A stretch of DNA of 64,000 bases, from the NCBI GenBank assembly GCA_037951105.1, contig JBAMJV010000844.1, forward strand, positions 1-64,000. The letters are read 5' to 3'. Below are positions 62,395 to 64,000 of the stretch, piece by piece; within the stretch, counting starts at the first letter, position 1, and every line of letters starts with the position of its first letter. The position numbers and the translations under genes were made by a program. The DNA is from Echinarachnius parma (taxonomy: Eukaryota > Echinodermata > Echinoidea > Clypeasteroida > Echinarachniidae). The notes under the pieces are model-generated. The model searched no databases and was not told the DNA's origin. It worked only from the letters and a program-made list of their open reading frames with translations.

Positions 62395-62520
62395 ATACTG
62401 CCCATAGTCCATAGCCACTAAATCTAATTATAGCCAATAAATCTAACTTATAGCCACTAAATCTAACCTATAGCCACCAAATTTAGGGTTAGGGTTAAGG
62501 TTAAGGTTAGGGTTGAAGTT
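62395..62520. repeat. 'ATAGCCACTAAATCTAA' tandem repeats grading into TTAGGG-like sequence
   Basis: Four units of AGCCA(C/A)TAAATCTAA are followed by TTAGGGTTAGGGTTAAGGTT (62484-62516). Confidence 0.8.
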
Positions 62521-62860
62521 AGCGACCAAAAATATTGAAATAATATATCCCCCTAAAGTGAAGGATTGCCTGACACTTTAAAAACAAATTATTTGCACAG
62601 GGTTAATAAAAAAATACAAATTGAAACAAGTTCATATGTACCCACTTCGAAAAACAAATACAGGTATATATAGTCATAAAACAGATGATTAAATATATTT
62701 ACATGCTACTGTTGGTTTTTATAAGTTGTTATTATTCCAAAGTACATTTAGAGACTTCTATGTTTGAATAGATCCCCAATAAAACCTTGATCACGGGGCA
62801 CACAGAGTACAACTTGATGAAACCATCATCTGCAATAGCCAATCATTTTTTGGGTAACAA

Positions 62861-63281
62861 CCCAGGTCGAAAAAACAGTTGAAACCAGTTGAAACCAGTT
62901 GGAAATTCAACTGGTTTTTTACTGGTTTTAACTGGCATCAAACGGTAGCAGTTAAAATTCCCGGTTCCCAGTAAACATAAATGGACAGATGCAGCAGACC
63001 AGTTAAAACCAATAGAAATACCAGTTGAAACCAATTCAAAATACCAGTTGAAACCAACTACTTTAACTGGTCCTCATGTACTGGTTAATCCCACTACTGG
63101 TTTCTTACTGGTTTCAACTGGGTTTCTTACTGGTCAGCCTAACTGGGTTCTTACTGTATTCAATACTGGATTCTTACTGGTTGTTCCAGTTGATTCCAGT
63201 GTACCAATTTCCATATTGAAACCAGTTGGTATCAACTGGTACCAGTTGGCAACTAATTTTCAACTGTTTTTTCGACCTGGG
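62861..63281. mobile_element. MITE built from AACCAGTTGAAA words, perfect 24-bp terminal inverted repeats
   Basis: The left end CCCAGGTCGAAAAAACAGTT is exactly inverted at the right (AACTGTTTTTTCGACCTGGG), and the match continues four bases more. The interior is made almost entirely of CCAGTTGAAA / TTTCAACTGG words in both orientations. Confidence 0.9.
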
Positions 63282-64000
63282 AAACTTTAACTTACCCCCT
63301 CGGGCTCACTCATCAACAGGTAAAGAGTGACCAACATTTATTGCACGATGCAATCATTACCCACCGAGAGCAACACAAAAAGATGGTGGAAGAGTGTCCC
63401 ACTGGTGACCTACATTTCAGGGGCGGCCACTGGATTTCTTCCGATATTTCTGCATTTATATCCCTCATAAGATCGTTTTACCATTGATGATAGTTTTGGA
63501 CAACACGCGCAATCCCCGCGCAATCACGTTACCGGGCTTGTTAATAAAAATTAACACTAAAAGTTTGTTACGCGCTCGTCCCATAGATCATGTTTTTTAG
63601 CAAAATGCACACGCGATCAAATTTGTGCAGTACTCTATGGCGCACACGTTCTAGTCACGTGATTGCCCTTGTTAATAAAAACTAACACTTATCTAGGTCA
63701 AAGGAAGAAGAACACCAAGATAGCCAATAAGCACATCCATGGGAGCGCTAGCACGCGTTCATCGCGTATGTGCGCAACTGCCAGCGCGTTGGTGCGCACT
63801 CAGTGTTGCGTCTTTGTGATTGTATGCGCAAAATAACAATGACTTTAAGCGTATTAGATGCGCCATGGTTCTGGAGGCTCATACTGGCTTCATCAATGTC
63901 GATTGATTTTTATATCAAAATTTACAAGCGATTTTATGAAATATTAAAGAGATTTTCACTTATTTTGCTATAAGATGAACACAATCCGTGATATTGATGA
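63282..64000. other. No gene recognised
   Basis: Presumably intron or upstream region of the ABCC gene. It has CpG-containing patches (63490-63530, 63735-63800) and no exon matching the missing TMD0/TMD1 sequence. Confidence 0.4.

Overview
The window looks like nuclear DNA of a marine invertebrate deuterostome, most likely an echinoderm or close relative. This is inference. It rests on GT-AG introns of about 0.5 to 8 kb, a tRNA-Leu gene with an intron, TTAGGG-type telomeric repeats, vertebrate-like protein sequences, and a dense load of tRNA-derived SINEs and small TTAA-flanked elements. I could not run a database search.

Three protein genes can be read exon by exon with consistent phases. 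(1) Positions 1-3183, plus strand: the last four exons of a TATDN2-like TatD nuclease; the 5' part lies outside. (2) Positions 6966-11074, plus strand: a complete five-exon SLC35E3-like transporter of 313 aa. It has a CpG-rich 5' region, an overlapping upstream ORF, and a last intron with textbook U12-type (minor spliceosome) signals. A tRNA-Leu(CAA) gene with a 39-nt intron lies just upstream on the minus strand (6430-6552). (3) Positions 59788-26782, minus strand: 24 consecutive exons (1,125 codons plus stop) of an ABCC8/ABCC9-type sulfonylurea-receptor-like ABC protein, covering part of TMD1, NBD1, linker, TMD2 and NBD2. TMD0 and the start of TMD1 lie beyond the window. Genes 2 and 3 converge across about 15 kb of intergenic repeats.

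The rest is repeats. There are several families of short TTAA-flanked (piggyBac-like) elements, some nested, and foldback elements with GC-rich hairpins. There are tRNA-headed SINEs, two of them in head-to-head pairs. Minisatellites and microsatellites are common. An 'ATGCCTCCGCC'-ended element family is built from modules carrying perfect DR1 nuclear-receptor sites (AGGTCAAAGGTCA).

The most unusual feature is in the ABCC gene. At least four of its exon-intron junctions have been tandemly copied into neighbouring introns. These are the acceptor of exon 8 (copy later split by a TTAA element), the acceptor of exon 11, the donor of exon 14 (expanded into a 63/39-bp minisatellite with about two dozen GTATGT donor cores), and the acceptor side of the last exon (copy with a destroyed AG). 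Exon numbers here count from the first exon visible in the window.
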